Source of the DNA: Phycisphaeraceae bacterium
GTDB lineage: Bacteria; Planctomycetota; Phycisphaerae; Phycisphaerales; Phycisphaeraceae
NCBI GenBank assembly: GCA_028284155.1
Contig: JANQSF010000118.1
Span: forward strand, 1 to 46,082
Direction of reading: 5' to 3'
Length of the DNA: 46,082 nt
The translations under genes were made by a program, and so were the position numbers. The notes under the pieces were generated by a model. That model was not told the DNA's origin. It saw nothing but the letters and a program-made list of their open reading frames with translations, and did not search any database. This document shows positions 17,555 through 25,116 of the stretch, in pieces (the stretch's first letter is position 1; each line of letters opens with the position of its first letter).

Positions 17555-17671
17555 CCCGCCGGCCAAACGACATTCAGCAACGACATCCAGTTCCCCGACG
17601 GCGTCGGCCCCGACGCCAACCTCACCCTCGACCTCGGCCGAGCCCGCAAGTTCACACCGGTCAACATCTAA
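17555..17671 (+). pseudogene. Fibre gene 3' end fragment, copy 3 (nearly identical)
   Basis: 117 bases, the same length as copy 1, with five substitutions and no indels; the frame ...QTTFSNDIQF...FTPVNI is intact to TAA. No start codon or ribosome site lies upstream. Its stop codon overlaps that of the convergent gene at 17668, so this may be the original fibre end, displaced when cargo entered upstream. Confidence 0.85.
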
Positions 17672-18522
17672 TCCTCGTCGGCGGTATTCCGTTCAACTGG
17701 GTTCTCCACCCGTCCCTTCGCGACACTAACAATCTCCTCCCAGGTATCGTCACTCAGATACCAGCGTCCTTTCTCGCTGAGCCTCTGGCGAACGGCGTTT
17801 GGGTCATTCCCGCTAAGCAACCTCACTATTACGTCTCGAATCGCTAACTCACGAACACTATCAAACTCAGACATCAAGTTCGGATGCGTCTCAATTCTTG
17901 GTACACCCCAACGCGCGGCGGTTCCCGGGAGTGCGCGTCCCCCACGTATGTCACGACGCATCGCCTCTACTGCCTGACTCAACTCAATCAACTCACGTCG
18001 TGTCTCGTCGACCACAGGCGCCGCGTCTGCCTTTGCCTGTATGAATGCAGAAGGCACAGCCTCCATTGGACGTTCTAGGGTTTCTTTGAACGCCTTCACT
18101 AGCTTCTCTTTCAGCGTGTCGCCCCAGCGTGGATCATCTTTGACGTACTCGAATGTACGAAGCCCACGCAAGTCGAATGGAACATCATCAATGGAGTCAG
18201 TAACCATGACGACAGGCTTTTGAATCGCGTGGGCAAGCCCGACTTCATACATCACGTTTGCGTTTCGCGTCGATAGGTCCGCGAACAGAATGTCCGCCTC
18301 GCGAACCATGGCCCAAATGTCACGAACGATGTCCGACGACAAGAAGACGTCGTCCGCACGTTTCGCCACCATTCCAGCTTCCTCGATCGCTGGGATATAG
18401 ACCGACTGCCAATAGTTGTTGAATGGCTCTCGAAACGGCATTATCCCCATGCACAGTTTCTTGTCCTCTTTCTTCGAATCGTCTCCGCGCACAGACTCGG
18501 TCTTCTCTGACGCCTTTGCCAT
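17668..18522 (-). CDS. TIR / nucleoside deoxyribosyltransferase-like effector
   Basis: A 284-residue protein with AAGGGG before ATG 18522. After a charged leader, residues 23-125 form a Rossmann-like domain: CMGIMPFREPFNNYW, then ADILFADLSTRNANVMYEVG, then LAHAIQKPVVMVT and VPFDLRGLRTFEY. DLxxxNxNVxYExGxAH is the signature of deoxyribosyltransferase/TIR-like proteins, whose Glu attacks an N-glycosidic bond of NAD or nucleosides; the Glu is present. A short coiled coil (about 175-195) and a helical C-terminus follow. It is the last gene of the repressor operon, 12 bases after the membrane protein gene, so it should be expressed during lysogeny, as expected for defence against other phages. Confidence 0.65.
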   Translation of the reverse strand: MAKASEKTESVRGDDSKKEDKKLCMGIMPFREPFNNYWQSVYIPAIEEAGMVAKRADDVFLSSDIVRDIWAMVREADILFADLSTRNANVMYEVGLAHAIQKPVVMVTDSIDDVPFDLRGLRTFEYVKDDPRWGDTLKEKLVKAFKETLERPMEAVPSAFIQAKADAAPVVDETRRELIELSQAVEAMRRDIRGGRALPGTAARWGVPRIETHPNLMSEFDSVRELAIRDVIVRLLSGNDPNAVRQRLSEKGRWYLSDDTWEEIVSVAKGRVENPVERNTADED

Positions 18523-18534
18523 CGAACACCCCTT

Positions 18535-19380
18535 TTAGTCAGTCTTCAACCCTGGCGACACGACAACAGTCACCGTCGTCCGCCCCCGTTCAACCCCCAT
18601 CTTGAATCGGACCTCGCATGATCCAACTGGGACCATTCGATCAGACGAGACCAGACTCGGGGACATGACACCGTCGATCTCACTATGGAATAGCCCGGAC
18701 AACTGACGTTCGTTTCCGACAATTCGTTGCGCGGCATCGACCAACACAGACGCTCGACGCTGATTCTCTGCATCACCAAGACCGCGATCAAGTCTTGCAC
18801 TAAACACGATCACGCGCAGGTTTGACTTGGGGCCCGTCACACCCATGGTCGCCCAAGGCATTTGATCGTTGGTCGCCAACGCCTCTAATTCTCCCATCGG
18901 CGACTCGGTCACATGCGCCCACGCCCATCCCTGCGACCCGAACCACACCCGCTCAACTTCTGCCAACGACCATCCCACACCCGCCCGTCGATAACGAGCT
19001 TCCATGCGCGCCATCAACTCCTCCGAATCTCGCGCCAGTTCCGCATCCACTTCCGCGCGAAAAACCGGGTCGTTGTGATAGCGCCACGATCGCGACGCAA
19101 GCCAACCGCCACCCAACCCAACCACAATCACTACAGCGAGGACGACATTGCCCGCGAATCGCGCCAAATCACTCTTCACTTGACCTGACACCGTCGACTT
19201 CCGCCGCGAAGTCGGCTTCGGTGCACCATCCGCCGCATTACCGTCCCAACCGATGCTCTTGAACTTGATCCCCTTCCGAATCGCGATCTGTTCCGCCTCT
19301 TGTACTGACGTCGCATCGACGACCAACGACGTCTCCAACCCCGACTCCAAGTCAATCCCTTTGATCGTGTATCGAGGCAT
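18535..19380 (-). CDS. Membrane-anchored protein in the lysogeny operon
   Basis: A 281-residue protein from ATG 19380. Residues 1-45 form a small domain (RYTIKGIDLESGLETSLVVD, VQEAEQIAIRKGI) similar in pattern to the strand-helix unit at the start of GspF-like proteins. A basic linker leads to one membrane helix (VVLAVVIVVGLGGGWLA, about 82-98), then a roughly 180-residue domain of unknown type. It lies between a small protein gene (3-base gap) and the deoxyribosyltransferase-like gene (12-base gap), so it may be its membrane partner. Confidence 0.55.
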   Translation of the reverse strand: MPRYTIKGIDLESGLETSLVVDATSVQEAEQIAIRKGIKFKSIGWDGNAADGAPKPTSRRKSTVSGQVKSDLARFAGNVVLAVVIVVGLGGGWLASRSWRYHNDPVFRAEVDAELARDSEELMARMEARYRRAGVGWSLAEVERVWFGSQGWAWAHVTESPMGELEALATNDQMPWATMGVTGPKSNLRVIVFSARLDRGLGDAENQRRASVLVDAAQRIVGNERQLSGLFHSEIDGVMSPSLVSSDRMVPVGSCEVRFKMGVERGRTTVTVVVSPGLKTD

Positions 19381-19383
19381 CGC

Positions 19384-19680
19384 TTATTCGTCCTGTCCAT
19401 CCGTCGCATGTTGCGCGTAAGGCGTCCGCTCGCCGTACACACCCGGTCCGCGCAGGATCGGGACAAAGTCGTATCCAACGTGGTGATAGCGACAGTCCTC
19501 AAGCAGCACGTATCGCGCATTCACCACACGCCACTCTGACTTGTGCGTCACGCCCGTGACGATCGCCCGCGGGAACGCCCCTTGAATCTTGCGGACACAG
19601 ATTCCCGCGACCTCAATCGGACCTTCACCGTCCCATACCCAACCGCCGTCATAGACACCGCCAACGCATTGGATCATCAC
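19384..19680 (-). CDS. Small protein in the lysogeny operon
   Basis: A 98-residue protein from ATG 19680, overlapping the repressor stop by four bases. It is rich in Gly, Tyr and Trp at the N-terminus (VGGVYDGGWVWDG) and beta-like in pattern, without signal peptide. I do not recognise it. Tight coupling to the repressor suggests expression in the lysogen. Confidence 0.55.
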   Translation of the reverse strand: MMIQCVGGVYDGGWVWDGEGPIEVAGICVRKIQGAFPRAIVTGVTHKSEWRVVNARYVLLEDCRYHHVGYDFVPILRGPGVYGERTPYAQHATDGQDE

Positions 19681-20507
19681 GACGCACCACCTTCCCCGAC
19701 CTCACCGTCCAGGTCGATCGTCGGTACATCGTCAACCGCCGGCAACTGCGCGTCGGGATCCAATTCGCCCTCGCGCCGGTTCAGCACGTTCAACCGCTCG
19801 CGTTCGCGCACCGACGATTGACGCCGGAATCGCGCCGCGTCCGATTCGCTCTCGTCGTGCAACGAACGGACGTGCGACACCACGCGCGCCATCGCAACGA
19901 TGTCCTCGCGCAGCACGTCGCGCAAATCGTGCGACTTATTCGCCGGCACCAGCCGAATCAGTGTCAGGTCGTCCTCGACTTCCTCGACATGTTTCAGCGT
20001 GCATGTCCCGTCCGCGAAACGAATCGCCGCCACCATCCCCGCCTCATGCTTCGCCTGCGGCGAACAGATCGCCACGTCACCCGGCCGGTAGTCGGGCAAC
20101 ATCGAATCTCCTTCGACGCGCACGGCAAACGCGGTTGGGTCGGTTACACCGAACACCACGCGCGACAAGTACATTTCCGCCACGCCGTCATCCCACCCAA
20201 AGCTGCACGGATCCAAATCGCTCAACCCCGCCGGCACCTCGGTCAACAACGGGATCCCGTCGCCCGCTTCGTGACGCGGCGGGAACTGTTGCTCCACCAC
20301 GTCGGCCCGCCACGCCTGGTCGAACTCGAGCACCGTCATCCCAAACGCGCGCGCCAGTTCGACATAGAGCGTCATCTTCGGCGGCAGCGTCCGGCGTTCG
20401 ACGCGCTCCAGCTTGCCGGCGTCCGTCTTCAATCGCTCGGCCAGGTCATGTAACGACCAGCCGCGCGCCTCGCGCAGCCGTTGCAATGAAGTCCCGAAAG
20501 CAGCCAT
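19677..20507 (-). CDS. CI/LexA-like phage repressor (HTH + S24 peptidase)
   Basis: I start it at ATG 20507, which has AAAGGAG seven bases upstream; the frame is open further to 20732 but without a site. Of 276 residues, 5-62 are an XRE helix-turn-helix (LREARGWSLHDLAERL). Residues 85-215 are an S24 autopeptidase with catalytic Ser 135 (VEGDSM), Lys 172 (TLKHV) and a likely cleavage site at Ala 93-Gly 94 (EVPAGL). It should hold the prophage silent and cleave itself with RecA after DNA damage. A 60-residue acidic C-terminal extension is unusual. Confidence 0.85.
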   Translation of the reverse strand: MAAFGTSLQRLREARGWSLHDLAERLKTDAGKLERVERRTLPPKMTLYVELARAFGMTVLEFDQAWRADVVEQQFPPRHEAGDGIPLLTEVPAGLSDLDPCSFGWDDGVAEMYLSRVVFGVTDPTAFAVRVEGDSMLPDYRPGDVAICSPQAKHEAGMVAAIRFADGTCTLKHVEEVEDDLTLIRLVPANKSHDLRDVLREDIVAMARVVSHVRSLHDESESDAARFRRQSSVRERERLNVLNRREGELDPDAQLPAVDDVPTIDLDGEVGEGGAS

Positions 20508-20591
20508 GATCGTCTCCTTTGGCAAATGGACACTTGACAGAACACCAGAACAACTGTTAGGTATCTGTACGGTATCCAAGGAGACACCCAA
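20508..20591. promoter_or_regulatory. Divergent promoter/operator between repressor and early gene
   Basis: The 84 bases between the repressor and the rightward gene hold TTGACA (20534-20539) and TTAGGT (20557-20562), 17 bases apart, a plausible rightward promoter. Over it lie two direct repeats: AGAACA at 20539-20544 and 20547-20552, and GGTATC at 20560-20565 and 20571-20576, the latter 11 bases apart, about one helical turn. These are candidate repressor sites. Confidence 0.55.
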
Positions 20592-20828
20592 TTGCAAGTC
20601 CCGATCGCCGGCCGTTCCTACGCCATAGTCATCAGTCACGAACCGATCCGGGCGCAGAACGGCCGCGCCGTGTCGATTCTCGTCGATCACGCCCAGAGAT
20701 CTATCACAGTTTCCGCGAACATCCCGGAACATCGGCGTCTCCGCCTGGTATCACTCGCCATCAGCGAGTCGTGGCACCGCGCCCTTTGCGAGACCCACCT
20801 TCCTTTGATCTCGAGGACGGCTTCGTAG
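20592..20828 (+). CDS. Small early protein, perhaps a degenerate IrrE/ImmA-like fold
   Basis: It starts with TTG 20592 behind a good AAGGAG site and reads 78 residues. The layout of short strands, then IPEHRRLRLVSLAISESWHRAL, recalls the helix of ImmA/IrrE metallopeptidases where HExxH would lie; here it is SESWH, so a catalytic site is absent. The resemblance is weak. It is the first gene rightward from the repressor promoter region, a cro-like position. Its last 68 bases overlap the convergent gene at 20761. Confidence 0.45.
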   Translation: MQVPIAGRSYAIVISHEPIRAQNGRAVSILVDHAQRSITVSANIPEHRRLRLVSLAISESWHRALCETHLPLISRTAS

Positions 20829-21135
20829 CTTTGTCCAACGCCACTTGCCGCGGATCGTTCTGGTGAACGACCTCATCGAGACCGTCATTGTCGACCTCAA
20901 CGCCGGCAAGGCGTTCGAGCGCCAAACGTGCGAATTCGGGCTGTTTGCTCGCCTCAAACGATCGTAGAACCACCTCCAGAAGATCTGGATGGGCCTCTAC
21001 GAACTCAAACACCCTTTTTGCAATCAGTTTCTTGTCTAGTTCGAAGCGCTCCGACAAACCATGAACTACCCGCCAAGTTTCGGGCAGGACGTTCAAAGTC
21101 GGACGTTCGCTCGGTTCGTCAGTGCGTTTTGCCAT
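20761..21135 (-). CDS. Small helical, basic-tailed protein
   Basis: A 124-residue protein from ATG 21135 with a helical core (LSERFELDKKLIAKRVFEFVEAH and a second helix) and a Lys/Arg/Ser-rich C-terminus suited to nucleic-acid binding. It converges with and overlaps the gene at 20592-20828; both look codon-like over the overlap, so one may be shorter than drawn. It diverges from the gene at 21284 across a palindromic operator, so it may be the regulator that binds it. Confidence 0.5.
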   Translation of the reverse strand: MAKRTDEPSERPTLNVLPETWRVVHGLSERFELDKKLIAKRVFEFVEAHPDLLEVVLRSFEASKQPEFARLALERLAGVEVDNDGLDEVVHQNDPRQVALDKATKPSSRSKEGGSRKGRGATTR

Positions 21136-21197
21136 TGTGGAAAAAGAAATCTACCGCGCCACAACCACTTGATCAACAAACACTTCTACCAACGCCA

Positions 21198-21207
21198 AAC
21201 GCGTCAT
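21198..21207. promoter_or_regulatory. Operator half-site
   Basis: AACGCGTCAT is identical to ten bases of the palindrome at 21235-21258 and lies 37 bases before the matching position in it. It is a candidate secondary binding site for the same regulator. Confidence 0.45.
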
Positions 21208-21234
21208 TTCCCGCTTGAACGCGAAATGAAACTT

Positions 21235-21258
21235 GATAACGCGTCATGACGCGTTATC
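21235..21258. promoter_or_regulatory. Perfect 24-bp palindromic operator
   Basis: The half GATAACGCGTCA is followed at once by its exact reverse complement. It lies 26 bases before ATG 21284 and about 100 bases upstream of the divergent gene starting at 21135, where an operator would control both. A dimeric helix-turn-helix protein is the expected binder. Confidence 0.75.
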
Positions 21259-21283
21259 CTCTGGGCATCTACGGAGACACCGC

Positions 21284-21496
21284 ATGCCCAGCACACAGAC
21301 AGCCCAACCCCCAGTCGCCGCCACGCCCTCGCGGCCGAACGTCGTGACAACCAAACGCCCGCACTCGATCGACCTCGTCCTCCGCGAGCACGAGCACGGC
21401 AACGACCGCAACCTCTCCGAAACCCTGGACCGCCTGATCCAACTCGCCGCCGAACGACTCGAGGTCGATCGACGCACCGCGCTCAACGCCAACTGA
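21284..21496 (+). CDS. Small early phage protein
   Basis: A 70-residue protein from ATG 21284 with GGAGA nine bases upstream. The N-terminal third is Pro/Thr/Ala-rich; the rest is a charged helix pair (IDLVLREHEHGNDRNLSET, then LIQLAAERLEV) that could form a ribbon-helix-helix-like or coiled-coil dimer. It is the first gene after the 24-bp palindrome, so it is probably under tight repression and may itself be a regulator. Confidence 0.5.
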   Translation: MPSTQTAQPPVAATPSRPNVVTTKRPHSIDLVLREHEHGNDRNLSETLDRLIQLAAERLEVDRRTALNAN

Positions 21497-21557
21497 CCCG
21501 ACCACCGCGCGACACGCGCGTCGCAAGCGCGATTGCGCGCACACACCGAGGCCAACC

Positions 21558-21947
21558 ATGACAACCGCCACCCTGCCCGGCCACCGCGACACCGACGCCC
21601 GCGACTTCCGGGGGCGCCATCCCTCCGGATACCGACTCCCCTGCCCCGGCCAGTGCACCGGAGGCACGCCTGACGGCGAATCGATCGACGACAACGAAGC
21701 GACCCTCAACGCCAACCGCCTCGTCATCGACCAGGAACACTTCGACCCCCAAGCCGGCGGCAACGTCGCACGCGTCCGAGTGTTCTGCCCCAACTGCCAG
21801 CGACTCTTCACCTGGACCGCCGCCATCGACCTGTCCGGCCGACCGACCGCCGTACGCGTCGGACCACTCAAGTCAACCCGCGACCGTCGCAAGATCGACG
21901 ACTTCCGTGAGCAGTATCCGCACGCCGTTGACCCCGTGGAGTTCTGA
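21558..21947 (+). CDS. Zinc-binding early phage protein
   Basis: A 129-residue protein from ATG 21558. Cysteines at about 29 and 33 (PCPGQC) and at about 76 and 79 (VFCPNCQRLF) form a plausible four-Cys zinc site, suggesting a nucleic-acid or protein-binding knuckle. The family is not recognised. It lies in the rightward early operon. Confidence 0.5.
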   Translation: MTTATLPGHRDTDARDFRGRHPSGYRLPCPGQCTGGTPDGESIDDNEATLNANRLVIDQEHFDPQAGGNVARVRVFCPNCQRLFTWTAAIDLSGRPTAVRVGPLKSTRDRRKIDDFREQYPHAVDPVEF

Positions 21948-22136
21948 TCGTTCATTGCTCCACTCTATCGACCCGACCACTGAACCGCGCGTCGACCACC
22001 ACGCGCGGAGAGGCCAAAACTCGCGGAGACGTCTGGACCACGCCTCCGCGACGCCCCCGAACTCGGAACCACGCGACGGGCTCATACCCCAATCCGCGCC
22101 GAGCAAGGGGGCAACCTAAGCCGCACGGAGGCACCC

Positions 22137-22466
22137 ATGCCCCTCTTCCCACTAGTCGCCAAGTCACTCGACGACCTCGCCGCAATCGAACGGCACAAGG
22201 CGATCATGAAGTGGGCCTTTACGACGATCCACCTAACCAACTGTCTGACGCTTGGGGACAACCACGACCACCAGCGTTGCATCGACGCGTTCGCCCAGGT
22301 CTTCGACCCCATCCGCGGCAACCACCCCATCACCCAGTTCATGCTCGGCCCCGCCGACATCAACGCCCTCATCGAAGCCGTTTACCGCTGGCAGCGCGAC
22401 CAGTTCGCGCTCCACCAACACCCTATCCACCTCGAAACCCAACTCGACCCAGGAGACGCCGCATGA
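22137..22466 (+). CDS. Early phage protein of unknown function
   Basis: A 109-residue, mostly helical protein from ATG 22137 behind GGAGG. It ends in an ATGA overlap with the next gene, so both are coupled. No motif is recognised. The 190 bases before it (21948-22136) hold no supported feature. Confidence 0.5.
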   Translation: MPLFPLVAKSLDDLAAIERHKAIMKWAFTTIHLTNCLTLGDNHDHQRCIDAFAQVFDPIRGNHPITQFMLGPADINALIEAVYRWQRDQFALHQHPIHLETQLDPGDAA

Positions 22467-22723
22467 CCCCCCCGACCTCAACACACTCCAATACGGTCGT
22501 CGTGCAACGGCGCAAACTCATCGAGCGTCTCATCCGCGACGCACACGCCCGCGGCGAGACCAACTTCGAAGCCGCCGCCGTCCTCCGCTGGCTACGCAAT
22601 GCCGGCGAGCCCAACGTCAACTCACGCTTCGTCACCGCCACCCTCGACCTGCTCGTCCGCGAGGGCACCCTCCAACTCGACCGCGTCCACGGCTACAGCC
22701 TGGCCGCCCCCCCGACGAGTTAG
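22463..22723 (+). CDS. Small winged-helix-like protein
   Basis: An 86-residue protein from ATG 22463 (AGGAG upstream), overlapping the previous stop by four bases. The pattern helix (RRKLIERLIRDAHARGETNF), helix (AAAVLRWLRNAG), helix (FVTATLDLLVREGTL), then two strands (LQLDRVHGYSL) is that of a winged helix-turn-helix. It is probably DNA-binding within the early module. Confidence 0.5.
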   Translation: MTPPTSTHSNTVVVQRRKLIERLIRDAHARGETNFEAAAVLRWLRNAGEPNVNSRFVTATLDLLVREGTLQLDRVHGYSLAAPPTS

Positions 22724-22805
22724 ACCCCGACCCCGTTGCTGTTCGACTCGTCCCGCGCGGCACAAAAACACCCCCAATCCCGCGCGGGGTTTTAAGACCA
22801 CAACC

Positions 22806-22817
22806 GCCGCTTGCGGC
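22806..22817 (+). repeat. Small hairpin, second copy of the 1403-type motif
   Basis: The arms GCCGC and GCGGC are separated by two bases and followed by TTAG, as at 1403-1416. It lies between the wHTH gene and the gene at 22842. Just upstream (22751-22788) TCCCGCGCGG occurs twice directly, and A-rich CCCC / GGGGTTTT segments could form a weak terminator. Confidence 0.35.
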
Positions 22818-22841
22818 TTAGCCCTGATCAGGAGACGCACC

Positions 22842-23252
22842 ATGCCCGTCGGACAGCACGAACTCACGCTCGCCACCGTTTGCAAGATCGACAACGGCAA
22901 GATCGCCGAAGCCCTCAACCACGAACTCAAGCAGATGGTCAACGACGTCTGCGACCGCCCCGGCGACCGCAAGGTCCGCAAGGTCACCTTCGACGTCGAA
23001 CTGTCCCCCAACTTCGACCGCGACTCCGGAGTCCTCGACTCCATCAACACCGAGTTCAAGGTCAAATCCCGCGCTCCCGCGCGCAAGTCGATTGTCTACC
23101 CCATGCTCGCCACCAAAGAGGGCACCCTCCTGTTCAACGAACACAGCCCCAACGACCCGCGCCAAGGCCACCTCTACGCCAACGGCGCCCAGCCCGCCCC
23201 CGGATCCAACGAACGCATCGACGAGGACACCGGCGAAGTCATCACCGACTGA
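22842..23252 (+). CDS. Early phage protein, replication/recombination neighbourhood
   Basis: A 136-residue protein from ATG 22842 with AGGAG nine bases upstream. A helical start (IDNGKIAEALNHELKQMVND) is followed by strands with a basic and acidic mix (KVRKVTFDVELSPNFD). No motif is recognised. It directly precedes a possible DUF2303-type protein and a Dam methylase, so a DNA-metabolism role is plausible. Confidence 0.5.
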   Translation: MPVGQHELTLATVCKIDNGKIAEALNHELKQMVNDVCDRPGDRKVRKVTFDVELSPNFDRDSGVLDSINTEFKVKSRAPARKSIVYPMLATKEGTLLFNEHSPNDPRQGHLYANGAQPAPGSNERIDEDTGEVITD

Positions 23253-23309
23253 CCCCGCCCATTTGCGCTTCAACGCTCCGATCACTCACAACCCAGAGGA
23301 CCACGCCCC

Positions 23310-24137
23310 ATGATCGCCGAAGCCATCGAACGCGTCACCGAACTCGCCCACGACGCCAACGCCGTCGAGCAACTCAACGTCCCGGGCCAACCCCCACACC
23401 TGCCGTACGTCCGCGTCGGCAATGAAGTCCGCAAACTCGAACTCGACCCGCCAGATCGCGCCGTCCAGCTTGACTGCCTCGTCGACCTGATCGACCTGGC
23501 CAAACAGCACTTCGACAAAGACATCGCCGAAGCCAAACGCCAAGCCGTCTTTTTCAACGACGACAACGCCCAACTCGTCTTCGACACCGACACCGGCCGC
23601 GAACGCGCCGTCGTCGTTTTCGAGTCGTCCCGCGAGTGGAAGTGGATCCTCGAACGCATCAAAGAACCCAAGGTCGGTCAACGCGACCTGCGTGACGCCC
23701 TGCGCGTCATCTTCCCCGACGCCTACTCCGAGGACAGTCAGATCGTCGCGCAAGTCAGTAGCATTGGCTGGCAGGTCAATGAAGGCGCGCATCAGAACCT
23801 AGACCGCGACAACGAATCAATGGGCGCGTCGATCGCCAAGAAGGTCGAGTCGTCCGTCGGCATGCCGCCCGAGCGTTTCACCCTAAACATCCGACGTTGG
23901 ACCAACCCCGACACGCCCGAGCGCGAACCGATCACCGTCCTGATCGACCCCGACCACGCCTGCCGCTGTTTCCGCGTCGTCCCGATCGAGACAAGCCTCA
24001 TCGAGTTCAGGCAAACAACACTCGGACACGTCGCCGGCCAACTACGCAAGGCTCTCGACAAGGTCTGCCCCGTCTACCAAGGCCGCTTCCGACAACGCGG
24101 CGTCTCCACAACTCCGCCCACTGACATCCCATTCTGA
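23310..24137 (+). CDS. Phage protein, possibly DUF2303/YfdQ-like
   Basis: A 275-residue protein from ATG 23310 (AGAGGA upstream). The length, the FNDDNAQLVFDTDTGRERAVVVF segment and position in an early operon resemble the prophage DUF2303 group, whose role is unknown. It has no signal peptide, and its C-terminal half is beta-rich with two cysteines. The family link is from memory of overall pattern and should be treated as tentative. Confidence 0.45.
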   Translation: MIAEAIERVTELAHDANAVEQLNVPGQPPHLPYVRVGNEVRKLELDPPDRAVQLDCLVDLIDLAKQHFDKDIAEAKRQAVFFNDDNAQLVFDTDTGRERAVVVFESSREWKWILERIKEPKVGQRDLRDALRVIFPDAYSEDSQIVAQVSSIGWQVNEGAHQNLDRDNESMGASIAKKVESSVGMPPERFTLNIRRWTNPDTPEREPITVLIDPDHACRCFRVVPIETSLIEFRQTTLGHVAGQLRKALDKVCPVYQGRFRQRGVSTTPPTDIPF

Positions 24138-24210
24138 AACACCCCACACCGCGATCCGCCCCGGCCAAGGGACACCAACGCCGGGGCTTTCAACCCTTGA
24201 CCGCTCAAGC

Positions 24211-25116
24211 ATGACCACCTCCTCACCCCAACCCGCGCTCATCAAAGCCATCGCGCCGTGGTTTGGCTCGAAGCGCACGCTCGCTCCACGCATCGTCGCT
24301 GAACTGGGCAGGCACTCGGCCTACTGGTCGCCCTTCTGCGGTTCCCTCGCCGTCCTACTTCAAAAGCAGCCCTCCTCCCACGAAACCGTCAACGACCTGC
24401 ACGGCGACCTTATCAACCTCGCCCGAGTCATCCAAGACCCCGACCTCGGGCATCAACTTCACCAACGCACGATCCGGATCCTTGCCGCCGAACCGCTCAT
24501 CACCGATTACGACCAGCAAGTCCGATCGGACGAGTACGACAACGACGAACCCAACGTAGATCGCGCCGTCGCCTACTTCGTCTCGTCTTGGATGGGGCGC
24601 AACGGCTACTGCGGACTCAAGAAGACCGAGCGCGGCCGGACGATCGCCCTGCGCTGGACGCCCAATGGTGGCCACGGTGGACAACGTTTTGCCTCCGCCG
24701 CGGACTCGATTCCCGCTTGGCACCAACGCCTCCGTCGTGTCGTCATCCTGCGCCGAGACGCCTTCGACTTGTTGCCGAAGATAGACGACCACACCAAAGT
24801 CGCCATCTACTGCGACCCGCCCTATCTCGCCAAGTCTGACGAGTACCAACACGACTTCGACAACCATGAGGGCGGTCTGCTCGAGGACGACCACGACCAA
24901 CTTGCCAAGGCACTCGCGCGGTTTAAGCGCGCCCGCGTCGTCGTCTCCTATTACGACCATCCCCGACTGAACGACCTATACCCGCGTTGGACGCGTCGAA
25001 CCTTCGACATCGCCAAGAACACCGGCCACACCGCACACCGCGGCAAGGCCGGCAAACGCGCCACCGAAGTCCTACTCATCAACGGACCAAGCTACACGGG
25101 GGACGCCGATGGTTAG
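24211..25116 (+). CDS. dam: DNA adenine methyltransferase (D12/Dam class)
   Basis: A 301-residue protein from ATG 24211. It shows PWFGSKRTLAPRI (about 16-28, motif X for SAM), SPFCGSLAVLL (about 42-52, motif I), NDLHGDLINL (about 62-71) and CDPPYL (about 204-209, catalytic motif IV), the order of Dam-like N6-adenine methylases. No restriction enzyme is adjacent, so it is a solitary phage methylase, likely protecting phage DNA or tuning its replication. The target site cannot be read from sequence. It overlaps the next gene by eight bases. Confidence 0.85.
   Translation: MTTSSPQPALIKAIAPWFGSKRTLAPRIVAELGRHSAYWSPFCGSLAVLLQKQPSSHETVNDLHGDLINLARVIQDPDLGHQLHQRTIRILAAEPLITDYDQQVRSDEYDNDEPNVDRAVAYFVSSWMGRNGYCGLKKTERGRTIALRWTPNGGHGGQRFASAADSIPAWHQRLRRVVILRRDAFDLLPKIDDHTKVAIYCDPPYLAKSDEYQHDFDNHEGGLLEDDHDQLAKALARFKRARVVVSYYDHPRLNDLYPRWTRRTFDIAKNTGHTAHRGKAGKRATEVLLINGPSYTGDADG

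Noticed and set aside
13800..17670. Transposon or insertion sequence as carrier of the cargo.
   Set aside because: No transposase and no terminal inverted repeats with target duplications were seen at the block ends.
13683..17671. Diversity-generating retroelement (template and variable repeat at a fibre gene end).
   Set aside because: The differences between copies are not concentrated at adenines, the copies end at stop codons, and no reverse transcriptase gene is present.
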